From Nitrospira sp. (GTDB lineage Bacteria > Nitrospirota > Nitrospiria > Nitrospirales > Nitrospiraceae), in NCBI GenBank assembly GCA_024330925.1, contig JANDJK010000002.1:1-64000 (forward strand): 64,000 nt of DNA, written 5' to 3'. Below are positions 44,874-53,892 of this stretch, one piece after another. Below the pieces are notes generated by a model that was not told the origin of the DNA, did not search any database, and was given only the letters and a program-made list of their open reading frames with translations. The number at the start of each line of letters is the position of its first letter. Position 1 is the stretch's first letter. The position numbers and the translations under genes are program-made.

Positions 44874-46610
44874 TTAGCGCTTGAGATTCACCAGCTCTTG
44901 TAAAATTTCATCCGATGTCGTAATCACCCGAGAGTTGGCTTGAAATCCACGTTGCGCAGCAATCATCTCGATGAAACTCTCTCCCAAATCAACGTTCGAC
45001 AGCTCGAGGGAATTGGAGAGCACCCGTCCCAAACCAGCCCCTTCCGGTACCCCAATCAAAGGCTGACCGGATCTGCCGGACTCAGCAAACATATTCTTCC
45101 CCATTCGAACCAATCCGATGGGATCAGGAAAACGGGCCAGCGCCACCTGCGCCAAGGTGCGCAATTGACCATTGGAAAACCGGCCGTTAATCACACCGTT
45201 GGTATCAACTGAAAATGCCTGCAAGGTGCCGGCCGAAAATCCATCCTGCGTCAACTGTACCAGCGCCGAGGGTGAACCAAATTGTGTGGTGCCATCCAGA
45301 CCAGCCCCGCCATCGGTGGTGACGCTGGTACCGAAATCTAGCGTGATCAATTGATCCGGGGTGGCTCCGACAAAGTCAACCTGCAACTCGCCGGGCGAGG
45401 TCCCAGCCGTGCCGGCCGCTGTCCCGGTATCGTAGCGGATCACGGAGCTTTCTCGATCAAGAGTTCCGTCGGTGTTGAACATCAAGGTGCCGGAGCCAAC
45501 CCGCACAATACCCAAGAGGGTATCGATGTTACTGGGATGATAATTCGCCGTCACTACTTCGTTGACTGAGGCAACGACATTGTAATTCCAGGTGTTATCG
45601 CCAATCATTGTAAAGTAGGTGGTGAGGAGATGAGGATTGCCCAGCGAATCGTACACCGTCATGGAAGTTGAAAAATCTGAGGTGCCAGAGGGATTGGATA
45701 TTAGAAAATCTGTCCCGACTGTTGGGGTCCCCGTCGTCATATTCAAATTTGCCGCCAAGGTATCGCCTCCATTGGCCGTGACTGTGATGGTCCCCGTCCC
45801 GCCACTGAAGCCGTTGGGTATGCCGGTTATACCGGACGTAAAGGTAAAGACTCCGGTTGGACTCACCGTTGCAGTAAAACCAGAATAGGCGGCAGCGAGA
45901 TAAGGATTATTGGGCGTCAGTGCCCGCACGGCATTCTGGATAGCCGTAGCTAGGGCCGCACCCGTGAGACCGTTGGCAACCGTGACGGTCTGTACCCCGT
46001 CTCCGTTCAGATTGATATTAAAACTGTTGTTGCCGGGTGCTGTTGTTGTGGTAGAGGGGGCAGATCCCACGAGATTGCCTCTCACACCCATCGGCGTGCT
46101 GGCAGAGTTTAAGTTAGCCGCAATGAACGCGGTCGTGGTGGCACGGGGTGGCGCAGTAGTGGACGGAAGAGCAATGTCGCCGATGGTTCCAGTAATGGTA
46201 CCAGTCGCATCGGCCAAGTACCCTTGCAACCGAAAGCCCACTGGATCGACGACATAATTGTTTTGATCCAATCGAAAGATCCCGGCTCGTGAATAAAACC
46301 GCGCACCATTGGCGTCCTCAAGAATAAAAAACCCATTGCCATCAATGGCCAAATCAAGGACGTTCGAGGAGGAGGCCAGCGACCCTTGCGAAAAATTACC
46401 CTGCACGGAGGTCAATGCCACACCAATCCCCGTTTGGATCGCGCCCGCCCCTCCCGTAATCGAGGAACTGATCAGATCGGCGAACGTCGCTCGGCTTCCC
46501 TTAAAGCCCACGGTGCTCAGATTGGCGATATTGTTTCCGATGACGGACAGCGCCATGCCATTGGCGTTGAGACCGCTCACTCCGGTGAACAGCGACGATA
46601 GCATTCCCAT
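44874..46610 (-). CDS. flgE: Flagellar hook protein FlgE
   Basis: FlgE is the hook subunit. The N-terminal rod/hook motif (ALSVIGNNIANLSTVGFKGS) and C-terminal ESFIEMIAAQRGFQANSRVI are canonical. The middle is Thr/Gly-rich with beta domains, including a hook-IN-like region around residues 195-280. At 578 residues it is a larger FlgE, as in other non-enteric bacteria. ATG follows AAAGGAGG; it lies 33 bases after flgD. Confidence 0.95.
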   Translation of the reverse strand: MGMLSSLFTGVSGLNANGMALSVIGNNIANLSTVGFKGSRATFADLISSSITGGAGAIQTGIGVALTSVQGNFSQGSLASSSNVLDLAIDGNGFFILEDANGARFYSRAGIFRLDQNNYVVDPVGFRLQGYLADATGTITGTIGDIALPSTTAPPRATTTAFIAANLNSASTPMGVRGNLVGSAPSTTTTAPGNNSFNINLNGDGVQTVTVANGLTGAALATAIQNAVRALTPNNPYLAAAYSGFTATVSPTGVFTFTSGITGIPNGFSGGTGTITVTANGGDTLAANLNMTTGTPTVGTDFLISNPSGTSDFSTSMTVYDSLGNPHLLTTYFTMIGDNTWNYNVVASVNEVVTANYHPSNIDTLLGIVRVGSGTLMFNTDGTLDRESSVIRYDTGTAAGTAGTSPGELQVDFVGATPDQLITLDFGTSVTTDGGAGLDGTTQFGSPSALVQLTQDGFSAGTLQAFSVDTNGVINGRFSNGQLRTLAQVALARFPDPIGLVRMGKNMFAESGRSGQPLIGVPEGAGLGRVLSNSLELSNVDLGESFIEMIAAQRGFQANSRVITTSDEILQELVNLKR

Positions 46611-46643
46611 ACGGACAGACCTCCTTTCTTACAACCTCGCACC

Positions 46644-47300
46644 TTAGCGCCATTCCACAATTTCCGCTGGCTCAAGGCTCAGATTTCCAACGACTAATTT
46701 CGGTATTCCATTTTCCATTCGAATCGCTGAGACCGTAACATCGGCGTAGCTGCGGGCAAGGACAGGGTCACCATGAGCATCCACGGCATTGACGCGATAG
46801 CGATAGACCCCTGGCGGCATCAATTCTCCATTGCCTCTTCGACCGTCCCATTCCATCCGATTCAGGCCAGCAGGACGGTTGGTCAAGTCCAGCGATCGCA
46901 CAATCCGCTCTTGTTCATCTAGAATATCGAGGCGTCCCCTGGCAGCATCCCGTTCCAAGGTAAACTGGATCGTGGCTGATCCATCACCGAGTTCAATGAA
47001 GGGCCTTTCCACACCAATCCTTCGCCCCACCAACGGCACCAAGGCAAACTGAAGCGACGTCTGTTGCGCCTCCACAGCCCGTTGGAGCAACTGTGCCTGT
47101 TTGATACTTTGCTCAAGCTGGCTAAACTGCGCCAACTGCGCGACGAATTCCGTGTTGCTCGTCGGGTTAAGAGGATCCTGGTGCTTGAGCTGCGTCACCA
47201 GCAGTTTGAGAAAATCCTCCTGTCCCAATTCCCGAGGTCCAGTGGAACGAGTCACGTCGGTAGCACTTTCTGTTGCAGTGATAGCGGCAATGGTAGCCAT
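46644..47300 (-). CDS. flgD: Hook capping protein FlgD
   Basis: FlgD caps the growing hook. The N-terminal block LGQEDFLKLLVTQLKHQDPL with NPTSNTEFVAQLAQFSQLEQ is diagnostic, and the C-terminal part folds as an Ig/FN3-like domain (LNRMEWDGRRGNGELMPPGV, YRYRVNAVDAHG). The 218-residue length is typical. ATG follows AAGGAGG. Confidence 0.95.
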   Translation of the reverse strand: MATIAAITATESATDVTRSTGPRELGQEDFLKLLVTQLKHQDPLNPTSNTEFVAQLAQFSQLEQSIKQAQLLQRAVEAQQTSLQFALVPLVGRRIGVERPFIELGDGSATIQFTLERDAARGRLDILDEQERIVRSLDLTNRPAGLNRMEWDGRRGNGELMPPGVYRYRVNAVDAHGDPVLARSYADVTVSAIRMENGIPKLVVGNLSLEPAEIVEWR

Positions 47301-47378
47301 CGTGTGATGATCCTCCTTGAGTTACGGCGTCGCGCCCGCGATTGTCGCTCCCTGTTTCCACGCCAGTTGCATGACACT

Positions 47379-49145
47379 CTACGCGATCACGTTTAGCAAA
47401 CCAGCGTGCAACGAGTCAGGCCTTCGTGACCAATCGGCCTGATCCCGCAGAGCCTCGGGCGTCTGCTGCTCCGGTTGCCAAGACCACCTCTGCTCCGGCG
47501 AGGCATTCTGATCAAAAGACTGGTTCGAACCGTGGCGATCAACATCGACGGAAAAGTCTCCCATTGCCAAACCACTGGCTTGCAATGCCAACTGCAATCG
47601 ATCATAGCCAGTTGCCAGGTAAGCGGCGACCTCCGGACGATCCGATAACACATGAGCATGAACCAACTCGTTTTTGACCGCGACACGAACAGTGACATGG
47701 CCTAATTCCGGTTCCGCCACCTCAAACGCCACGGCGCGGGGCACAATTGCCCCTGTTCTATCCTGAGCAAAGCCGGTGGGGGTAACCCGCAGAGTTGGTG
47801 TTCCATCGCCGAGGTACCTCTCCTCCGCCGGTGCTGACGGTGGCAACATGCTCATCGCCGACACCGTTTCCTGACGTTGCAGGAGCCGCATAATCGGCTC
47901 CTGCCCACTTCCCAGCGAGATATCGGGTAATGGTTGGTTTGATAACTCCGTCCGAATAATTTCGTTATCCCGTTTCAATTGCCCATCGTGCAACATCTGA
48001 TTCTCCCCGTGAGGGGAATTCACCTGACCAGACGAAGAGATCAAGAGATCCTCGCTCGGCGTTTCTTCTCCAGGAAACACTGCATGCAAAGCAACCGCGC
48101 GGAGCGGGATATCTGGGCCGACAGAGAACGAAATCGGTTCTTCTTGCCGTGGTGACTGTGTCACTCTGTCAAGCTTCTTGGACGAGGGATCATTGTGCCC
48201 ACCTTTCAGCGACAGCTCGATCGCAGGAAGGTTACGAGCAAGGGGTGGCTCTTGTGCGCCCGTTGAAGACAGCCGATTCAGCTGCTTATCCAGCGGCCAA
48301 GGACTGCTATCGGCATGTGCGTGCTCCTTGGCGCTTCCGGAGGCAAGACCGTCAACTCTCACGTCTCGTGATGCAACAGACGGTTGTGTAGGGATGAACC
48401 CCGCACCATGCTCGTCTTGTCCCTGTGCCACCACATCGTGCCCCTCCAGCACCGACACGCCCGTTTCGAAATCTGGAGTGAGCAGTTCACGAGAAGACAT
48501 GGGTTCGGAGGATGCCATCGTATCGCGACCATCCTGCGTTGCCTCAGACTCAAGCGAAGCGATCCCGATAGTCTCCCCTCTGTTCACCCCCATCAACCAC
48601 GCCCACTGTTCCGGAGCTGACCAATCAATCTGGAACACTACCAACGGCTCCAGTCGATCCTGAGACAACAGTCCTTTCGGCTGTTCAGCAATAACTGATC
48701 CCGTGATCGCCGCCTCTGATCCTTTGTCCCCATCATGGTCTCCTGCTACTGAGACTGCACGAGGCACTGTCTCTTCGCCCTCGTCGTCTGAGAATCCATC
48801 GTCTGAAAATCGGCGATCGCTGACCATGCGAATCAGCCGTTCACGATGGTCATCCTCTACGCGTCGTCGTGATTCCTGGCCAGGCCTTGACTCCATCCGT
48901 TCCATTTTTGAGTCGGTCCTAGACGACTTCTGTGCTCGTTCAGCAGCTTGCAGCGTGGAGGAAAAGGCATTCGGTGCAAAGCCCTTGGAGGCTTTGTGCT
49001 TCCGATCCTCTACAGATTTCTTGGATTCTGCCGGCCCGCTTGCAGACAAATCGCGAACTTCCCCTGCATCTGTCGCAGCAGGCACCAGCATAGTCATGGT
49101 CCATGACATGGCGCCCCCGTTGTCCCTCATACTGTCAGTCGACAC
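47379..49145 (-). CDS. fliK: Hook-length control protein FliK
   Basis: FliK measures hook length and switches export specificity. It is recognised by the C-terminal flg_hook domain (VAEPELGHVTVRVAVKNELV, then YDRLQLALQASGLAMGDFSV) and by position between the motE-like gene and flgD. The first 400 residues are polar and low in complexity, as usual. The frame opens with GTG at 49145; ATGs at 49130 and 49109 are alternatives, the latter with GGGGGC just upstream. If the weak sigma-54-like site at 49149-49165 is used, the GTG would precede the transcript start and a later ATG would apply. Confidence 0.88.
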   Translation of the reverse strand: MSTDSMRDNGGAMSWTMTMLVPAATDAGEVRDLSASGPAESKKSVEDRKHKASKGFAPNAFSSTLQAAERAQKSSRTDSKMERMESRPGQESRRRVEDDHRERLIRMVSDRRFSDDGFSDDEGEETVPRAVSVAGDHDGDKGSEAAITGSVIAEQPKGLLSQDRLEPLVVFQIDWSAPEQWAWLMGVNRGETIGIASLESEATQDGRDTMASSEPMSSRELLTPDFETGVSVLEGHDVVAQGQDEHGAGFIPTQPSVASRDVRVDGLASGSAKEHAHADSSPWPLDKQLNRLSSTGAQEPPLARNLPAIELSLKGGHNDPSSKKLDRVTQSPRQEEPISFSVGPDIPLRAVALHAVFPGEETPSEDLLISSSGQVNSPHGENQMLHDGQLKRDNEIIRTELSNQPLPDISLGSGQEPIMRLLQRQETVSAMSMLPPSAPAEERYLGDGTPTLRVTPTGFAQDRTGAIVPRAVAFEVAEPELGHVTVRVAVKNELVHAHVLSDRPEVAAYLATGYDRLQLALQASGLAMGDFSVDVDRHGSNQSFDQNASPEQRWSWQPEQQTPEALRDQADWSRRPDSLHAGLLNVIA

Positions 49146-49148
49146 TCT

Positions 49149-49165
49149 TACAAGCCCTATGCCAA
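49149..49165 (-). promoter_or_regulatory. Weak sigma-54-like site before fliK
   Basis: On the minus strand TTGGCATAGGGCTTGTA has a good -24 half but GT instead of the near-invariant GC at -12 (49150-49151). The RNA start would fall at about 49,139, downstream of the GTG start of fliK. Its function is doubtful. Confidence 0.3.
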
Positions 49166-49292
49166 TCTTGGTTCATGACAGAACAATTGAAATCTACAAG
49201 AATTTCAACCAGCGATGCGAAAGCGGAAGGGAGAACCTGATCAGTCTCCCGGCAAATTCTGCTTCTCGCTGGGTAGGAACTGCGCGGGGAGG

Positions 49293-50105
49293 TCAGGGCG
49301 TTTGCGCCAGCAACTGTTCGGTCAGTTTAGCCGCACGCTCAGGTTTGACTTGCGCGAGGATTGCACCGGCTGTTTTGCTTTTGACAAGGCGAAGGATTTC
49401 AATAGCTGTTCGCTCCGGCAATCGTTCAAGACGAGCCGCCGCGTCCTCAGGTGGCATCGTTTCATACATCTTGGCGAGTTGAACCCGTTGTTGCTGGGCC
49501 AGTCGCTCTTTCTCTTGCAACGCCTTAGCCTGCGCGGCCTTCTGCTCAGCCATCTGCTGGGTCTCCTTGGCCAAAGCGGTCTCAATTCGTTTGGCTATCG
49601 CTTCGTTTTGGGCCAACAACTTGTCAAGTTCGGCCCGCAATGCCAGCAGCCGCTCTTCTTGCTGTTTCAGCGTTTCTTCTCGGCGATCCAGTGACCGTTT
49701 TCGCTGATCCAAGAGGGCCAGGACTTCTTCCGGCACATCCAGCGCCGGCCCCTGAACCAGGTTTCTCGGTCCAGCGGACGGTTGGTTCCCTGGTTCTCCC
49801 TGTGGTACTCCAGCCACTCCTAAACCATCCTGTTGAGCCAGCAACAGAGACGACGGCTGTTGCGAAGGCATGAACTCCGGCGTTGTCTTCGCATTCTGCG
49901 AGGCATGTCCAAACTGCGCGCCCCCCCACAAGACTACAGCAAGAGCAAGTAGAGCACCTGTCGCCATCCAGAACCAGGGTATCGGTGGCACAGCCGTCGC
50001 TTTCATCCCCTCACGCCCCACCACCCTCCGCATTTCAGCCCGACTGAGAATCATGTGGTCCCCAACTCTTCGAGTGCCGATCCGAGCAAGCAAAGCCGGT
50101 CTCAT
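49293..50105 (-). CDS. MotE-like protein with MgtE N-terminal-type domain
   Basis: A 270-residue protein in the fliJ-fliK position. One membrane segment (WFWMATGALLALAVVLWGGA) is followed by a Pro/Gln-rich linker, a coiled coil (residues about 125-215, LLALRAELDKLLAQNEAIAK) and a C-terminal MgtE_N-like helical domain (YETMPPEDAAARLERLPERT). This architecture is seen in MotE-type flagellar accessory proteins, which act in the periplasm near motor or stator parts; the exact role here is unknown. I start at the ATG overlapping the fliJ stop (TGATG); internal ATGs closer to the membrane segment (for example MKATAVPP) are possible. Confidence 0.7.
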   Translation of the reverse strand: MRPALLARIGTRRVGDHMILSRAEMRRVVGREGMKATAVPPIPWFWMATGALLALAVVLWGGAQFGHASQNAKTTPEFMPSQQPSSLLLAQQDGLGVAGVPQGEPGNQPSAGPRNLVQGPALDVPEEVLALLDQRKRSLDRREETLKQQEERLLALRAELDKLLAQNEAIAKRIETALAKETQQMAEQKAAQAKALQEKERLAQQQRVQLAKMYETMPPEDAAARLERLPERTAIEILRLVKSKTAGAILAQVKPERAAKLTEQLLAQTP

Positions 50106-50539
50106 CACGGCTTCTTGTTCAAACACGACCGTCTGGCAGCCATATCATCAGAAGCTCGTTGCTCCTGCTTTCTTATGAGCGTGTCCCGCTCCGCTTGCCG
50201 CCGATTCTCTAAGCAATCAAGCATGTTCCCTTCCTGTATGACCTCGATCAAACGAGTCCGCGTCTTGCTCCACACCTCGGTCAGCCGATGCACTGTCTCT
50301 CGAACCTGCTTCAACAAAAGCCACTGCGAAGCAAGCCGTTCATTCCATTCCAACCACATATGTGTCGTCGTTCCCTGCACCGCCTGACGCTGAGCAAGAG
50401 AGGCATCGCTCCGCAATTGCTCTTCCAGCATCCCACACCGTTGTTCCAAGCTCATCAATTCGCGGCTGATGCCTGCCAACTCCATCATGAGAGTCTCCCG
50501 CTCCTGGGCGCGAAATTTACGTAATGTCTCTAGGCTCAT
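50105..50539 (-). CDS. fliJ: Export chaperone/ATPase stalk FliJ
   Basis: FliJ is the coiled-coil central stalk of the FliI ATPase. The 144-residue protein is almost entirely helical and rich in Glu, Arg and Leu (LETLRKFRAQERETLMMELA, RLIEVIQEGNMLDCLENRRQ). The call rests on helicity, size and location: it overlaps fliI by ATGA and is followed by the motE-like gene. Low sequence conservation is normal for FliJ. Confidence 0.85.
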   Translation of the reverse strand: MSLETLRKFRAQERETLMMELAGISRELMSLEQRCGMLEEQLRSDASLAQRQAVQGTTTHMWLEWNERLASQWLLLKQVRETVHRLTEVWSKTRTRLIEVIQEGNMLDCLENRRQAERDTLIRKQEQRASDDMAARRSCLNKKP

Positions 50540-51843
50540 GAGACACGCTTGGCCAACTGAATCAAGTGGTCAACGGCCACCGGCAAGGGCGCCGGCTGGT
50601 CAATGTCTTGCCGCAGATAGGCATTGATGACATCCTGCGCTCGCACCGCTTGGTCCAGGACCTTGTTCGTTCCTTCCTTATAGGCCCCCACGAGGATGAG
50701 ATCTTCAGACTGTCGGTAGCGGGCAACCAATTCCAATAGCAGCCCGGCTGCTTGTCGGTGCTCCTGGGTAACAATGTCACGCATGACACGGCTAGTGCTG
50801 TGGAGAAGATCGATCGCCGGAAAGTGATTCCGAGCCGCAAGGGCACGTGAAAGGACAATGTGGCCGTCAAGGATGGATCGGGCAGCATCGGCTACCGGAT
50901 CAGTCAAGTCATCCCCCTCGACAAGCACCGTGTAGAGGCCAGTAATGGCTCCTGGTCCAGGACCAGTCCCGACCCGCTCCAACAATTTCGGCAGCAGCGT
51001 GAACACAGAGGGAGGGTACCCCTTGGTCGCCGGTGGCTCACCAATAGCCAAACCGACTTCTCGCTGACTGTGCGCCAGCCGAGTGAGGGAATCCATCATC
51101 AACAACACCTGCTTACCCTCATCACGGAAATATTCCGCGATGGCTGTTGCCACGAGCGCAGCCCGTAATCGAACCAACGGCGCCTGATCGGATGTCGCCA
51201 CAACGACGACCGACCGTTGAAGGGCTTCTGCTCCCAAATCCCGCTCCAGAAACTCCTTGACCTCCCGTCCCCGCTCGCCGATAAGCGCAATGACATTCAC
51301 ATCCGCCTTGGTATAGCGGCTAATCATGCCGAGGAGGACGCTTTTCCCAACGCCGGCACCGGAAAAAATGCCCATTTTCTGTCCTCTCCCGCAGGTGAGG
51401 AATCCATTGATGGCTCGAACACCAAGATCAAGAGGTTCTCGAATGCGGGCTCGTCGGAGAGGACTGGGTGGGTCAGCATAGAGGGGATAGTGCTTCGATG
51501 CGCGCATAGGTCCTCGTTCATCCAGAGGGCGCCCAAGCCCATCCAAAATCCTCCCCAACAAATCAGGTCCCACTGGTACAGTGGGAACATGACCAGTCAT
51601 CGTGATGACGCTCCCGGGCCCCACCCCTCGCATTTCACCCAAGGGCATGAGTAAAATGCGATCATCTCGAAACCCCACCACTTCCGCTGCAAGTCGTTGC
51701 TCGCCATGTTCTGAACTAATCTTGCACAGCTCACCGATCGTTGTTGCAGGCCCATAGCCCTCGATCACGAGCCCCACAGCCTGGACAACTCGCCCCGCAA
51801 CAGAGATGGGATCAAGATAATCCAGTACGGTTGATGGCTTCAT
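50536..51843 (-). CDS. fliI: Flagellar export ATPase FliI
   Basis: FliI is the hexameric ATPase that feeds the export gate. Walker A is GIFSGAGVGKSVLLGMISR, Walker B lies in KQVLLMMDSLTRLAHSQREV, and the SVFTLLPKLLERVGTG and ALAARNHFPAIDLLHSTSRV blocks are typical. The 435-residue length is standard. Its start overlaps the fliH stop by ATGA. Its direct partner FliH carries a receiver domain here. Confidence 0.97.
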   Translation of the reverse strand: MKPSTVLDYLDPISVAGRVVQAVGLVIEGYGPATTIGELCKISSEHGEQRLAAEVVGFRDDRILLMPLGEMRGVGPGSVITMTGHVPTVPVGPDLLGRILDGLGRPLDERGPMRASKHYPLYADPPSPLRRARIREPLDLGVRAINGFLTCGRGQKMGIFSGAGVGKSVLLGMISRYTKADVNVIALIGERGREVKEFLERDLGAEALQRSVVVVATSDQAPLVRLRAALVATAIAEYFRDEGKQVLLMMDSLTRLAHSQREVGLAIGEPPATKGYPPSVFTLLPKLLERVGTGPGPGAITGLYTVLVEGDDLTDPVADAARSILDGHIVLSRALAARNHFPAIDLLHSTSRVMRDIVTQEHRQAAGLLLELVARYRQSEDLILVGAYKEGTNKVLDQAVRAQDVINAYLRQDIDQPAPLPVAVDHLIQLAKRVS

Positions 51844-52877
51844 GATATCACTCTATTCTTCAATGCGTTCCCCAGCCGCATCAATTGAGCATCCAGGGAC
51901 GCATCGATGACAAACTTGGTAGTGCGGACAAGACAACTCCCTCGCGCCAACGAAGCCACCGGTTCAATCTTGATGGTTAATGCAAGATCCCGTTGGGCCA
52001 TCAGCTCAGCCTGGGCAGCCGCGAGCGTCGGCGCATCGTCAGGATGGACCTGGATAACCACCGTCCCCGACTCCGGCACCGCCGCTAGAGCCGCTTTCGC
52101 CTGTGCAAGGATATGCTCTCTACAGGTCTCTGCCGATTCGCGCAGCACCTTCGTCGCAATGTGAAAGGCCAGCGCGACCACCTCATCTTCGAATGAGGCT
52201 CGCAACGCAGCCTGTGCTTCGCTAAACTTGCGGACAGCATCCGCTAAGACTGCGTGTTCGCGACGGCATCGTTCGAAGGCGCGGCGTTCACCTTCTTCGA
52301 ATCCTCGCTCATATTCGGTGGGTCCCTCCTCCACCGGCGGAATGTCGTCCTGATCAAATGCTTGCAACGACAGGCTGGCAAGACGAATCGCTCCAGACCT
52401 AATGGTGGTCTGTTTGACCACCGGCTCCTCCGTGCGCAACCGTCGGCGCTCAAGCAGCCGCCGCGCAGTAGCTAGCACGGCTTCTCGCTCAAGTGGCTTC
52501 ATCAAAAAGTCTGCGGCTCCAGCCTTCATGGCGCGAACGGCGAGATCCACGGTTGCCAAGCCTGTCATCACGACACCGCTAATTCGATAGTCAATCGTTA
52601 TGGCCTCTTCCAACACTGCCAAGCCATCTCGTCTCGGCAAGGAGACATCGACTATTAGGAGATCTGGTGACGATTCTTTCACCATCGCGAGAGCTTCCTC
52701 AGCCGTCGCGGCAACCCGAATCGCTGTCCCCTCTGGACGAAACCACTCAAGAAACAACCGCCGAATTGCCTCCTCGTCGTCGAGGACGAGAACAGATCCG
52801 GCCAGCGCCGTTCGTCGCGCCAACAACCCCCTGTGCTCGTACGGAGCTGCTCCCGCTGTGCGTGCTCCTTCTCTCAC
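51840..52877 (-). CDS. fliH: FliH stator protein fused to a response-regulator receiver domain
   Basis: FliH is the peripheral stator that holds and inhibits FliI. Residues about 190-345 match FliH (YERGFEEGERRAFERCRREH, then the C-terminal VVALAFHIATKVLRESAE and ARGSCLVRTTKFVIDASLD). Residues about 28-145 form a complete CheY-like receiver: acidic pair D33-D34, phospho-acceptor D77 (LLIVDVSLP), T105 (VVMTG) and K127 (LMKPLE). This part resembles NtrC-type receivers. Standard FliH is about 230 residues, with an N-terminal Trp-bearing segment that binds FliN and FlhA; here that end is replaced. The GTG start directly follows the fliG stop, and the end overlaps fliI, so the frame belongs to the operon. 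Confidence 0.9.
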   Translation of the reverse strand: MREGARTAGAAPYEHRGLLARRTALAGSVLVLDDEEAIRRLFLEWFRPEGTAIRVAATAEEALAMVKESSPDLLIVDVSLPRRDGLAVLEEAITIDYRISGVVMTGLATVDLAVRAMKAGAADFLMKPLEREAVLATARRLLERRRLRTEEPVVKQTTIRSGAIRLASLSLQAFDQDDIPPVEEGPTEYERGFEEGERRAFERCRREHAVLADAVRKFSEAQAALRASFEDEVVALAFHIATKVLRESAETCREHILAQAKAALAAVPESGTVVIQVHPDDAPTLAAAQAELMAQRDLALTIKIEPVASLARGSCLVRTTKFVIDASLDAQLMRLGNALKNRVIS

Positions 52878-53870
52878 CTACACTAACTCCTCTCCTGCAC
52901 CAGCAATCACAATGCGTCCTTCTTCTTCCAACTTCCGACAAACTTTGAGAATATTCTGCTGCGCTTTCTCGACATCCGCCACTCGAACCGGCCCTCTTGA
53001 TTCCATATCGTCCTTGAGCATCTCCGCTGCACGACTCGACATATTTTTGAAGAATTTGTCCCTCACATCAGGACTGGCACCCCGCAGCGCCAGAGGAAGA
53101 TCCTCTTTGCTCACTTCCTTGAGCAATTCCTGAATTCCACGATCATCAACCTTGACCAAATCATCAAAGACGAACATGAGAGCCCTGATGGTTTCCGCCA
53201 ATGGTTGGTTCCGCTCGGCAATTTTGGTCATGATGCTGCTTTCGGTCGCTTTGTCCATACGGGCAAGAATATCGGCCACGACTTCGGCACCGCCGATGCT
53301 CTGCGCACGCCTTCCCTGACTCGTCAACAAGGTTTCCTGCAAGGTATCGCTTAACTCCTGCAGCATTTCCGGCTGCACATCTTCCATTGTCGCAAGCCGC
53401 AAGGCAACGTCATCTCGGAGAGATTCTGGCAGCGCCGCAAGCACCTGACTTGCCTGATCACTTTCCAGGTGAGCCACAATGACAGCCACTGTTTGAGGGT
53501 GTTCAGCCTTCAACATGTGAACAAGGGTTTTGGTATCCACCCACCGCAGTCCCTCCAATCCCGGATAATGTTTTTTCGTCATGGCCTCGATAATGCGAGC
53601 CGCCTTTTCAGGACCCAGTGCCTTGATGAGGATGTTCTTGATGAACTCCGCCCCCTGAAACTGCACCTCTCCCTTGGCACTCATAGCCTTGAAATCGGCA
53701 ATGACTTGATCTTCTTCCTCTTTAGTAATGTGCGCCGCCTGTTGCATGAAACTACCTAGCTTCTTGATTTCCTTTGGATCGAGCTGCTTCATAACCTGCG
53801 CTGCGGCATCCTCGCCGATTGCACGAAGAAGAATGACCGTCTTTTGTTCTCCTGTCAGATGACGTGTCAT
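52878..53870 (-). CDS. fliG: C-ring switch protein FliG
   Basis: FliG couples the stator to the rotor. The 330-residue protein has the N-terminal FliF-binding part (LLRAIGEDAAAQVMKQLDP), the middle EHPQ motif (AEHPQTVAVIVAHLESDQAS), and the C-terminal torque helix region (IRALMFVFDDLVKVDDRGIQ). ATG follows AGAGGGAGACGAG. It directly precedes the receiver-fused fliH. Confidence 0.97.
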   Translation of the reverse strand: MTRHLTGEQKTVILLRAIGEDAAAQVMKQLDPKEIKKLGSFMQQAAHITKEEEDQVIADFKAMSAKGEVQFQGAEFIKNILIKALGPEKAARIIEAMTKKHYPGLEGLRWVDTKTLVHMLKAEHPQTVAVIVAHLESDQASQVLAALPESLRDDVALRLATMEDVQPEMLQELSDTLQETLLTSQGRRAQSIGGAEVVADILARMDKATESSIMTKIAERNQPLAETIRALMFVFDDLVKVDDRGIQELLKEVSKEDLPLALRGASPDVRDKFFKNMSSRAAEMLKDDMESRGPVRVADVEKAQQNILKVCRKLEEEGRIVIAGAGEELV

Positions 53871-53892
53871 CTCGTCTCCCTCTTCATTGCCT

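Noticed and set aside
44268..44903. 211-residue plus-strand frame
   Set aside because: Runs antisense through fliL and across the sigma-54 promoter and terminator; no domain or start signal.
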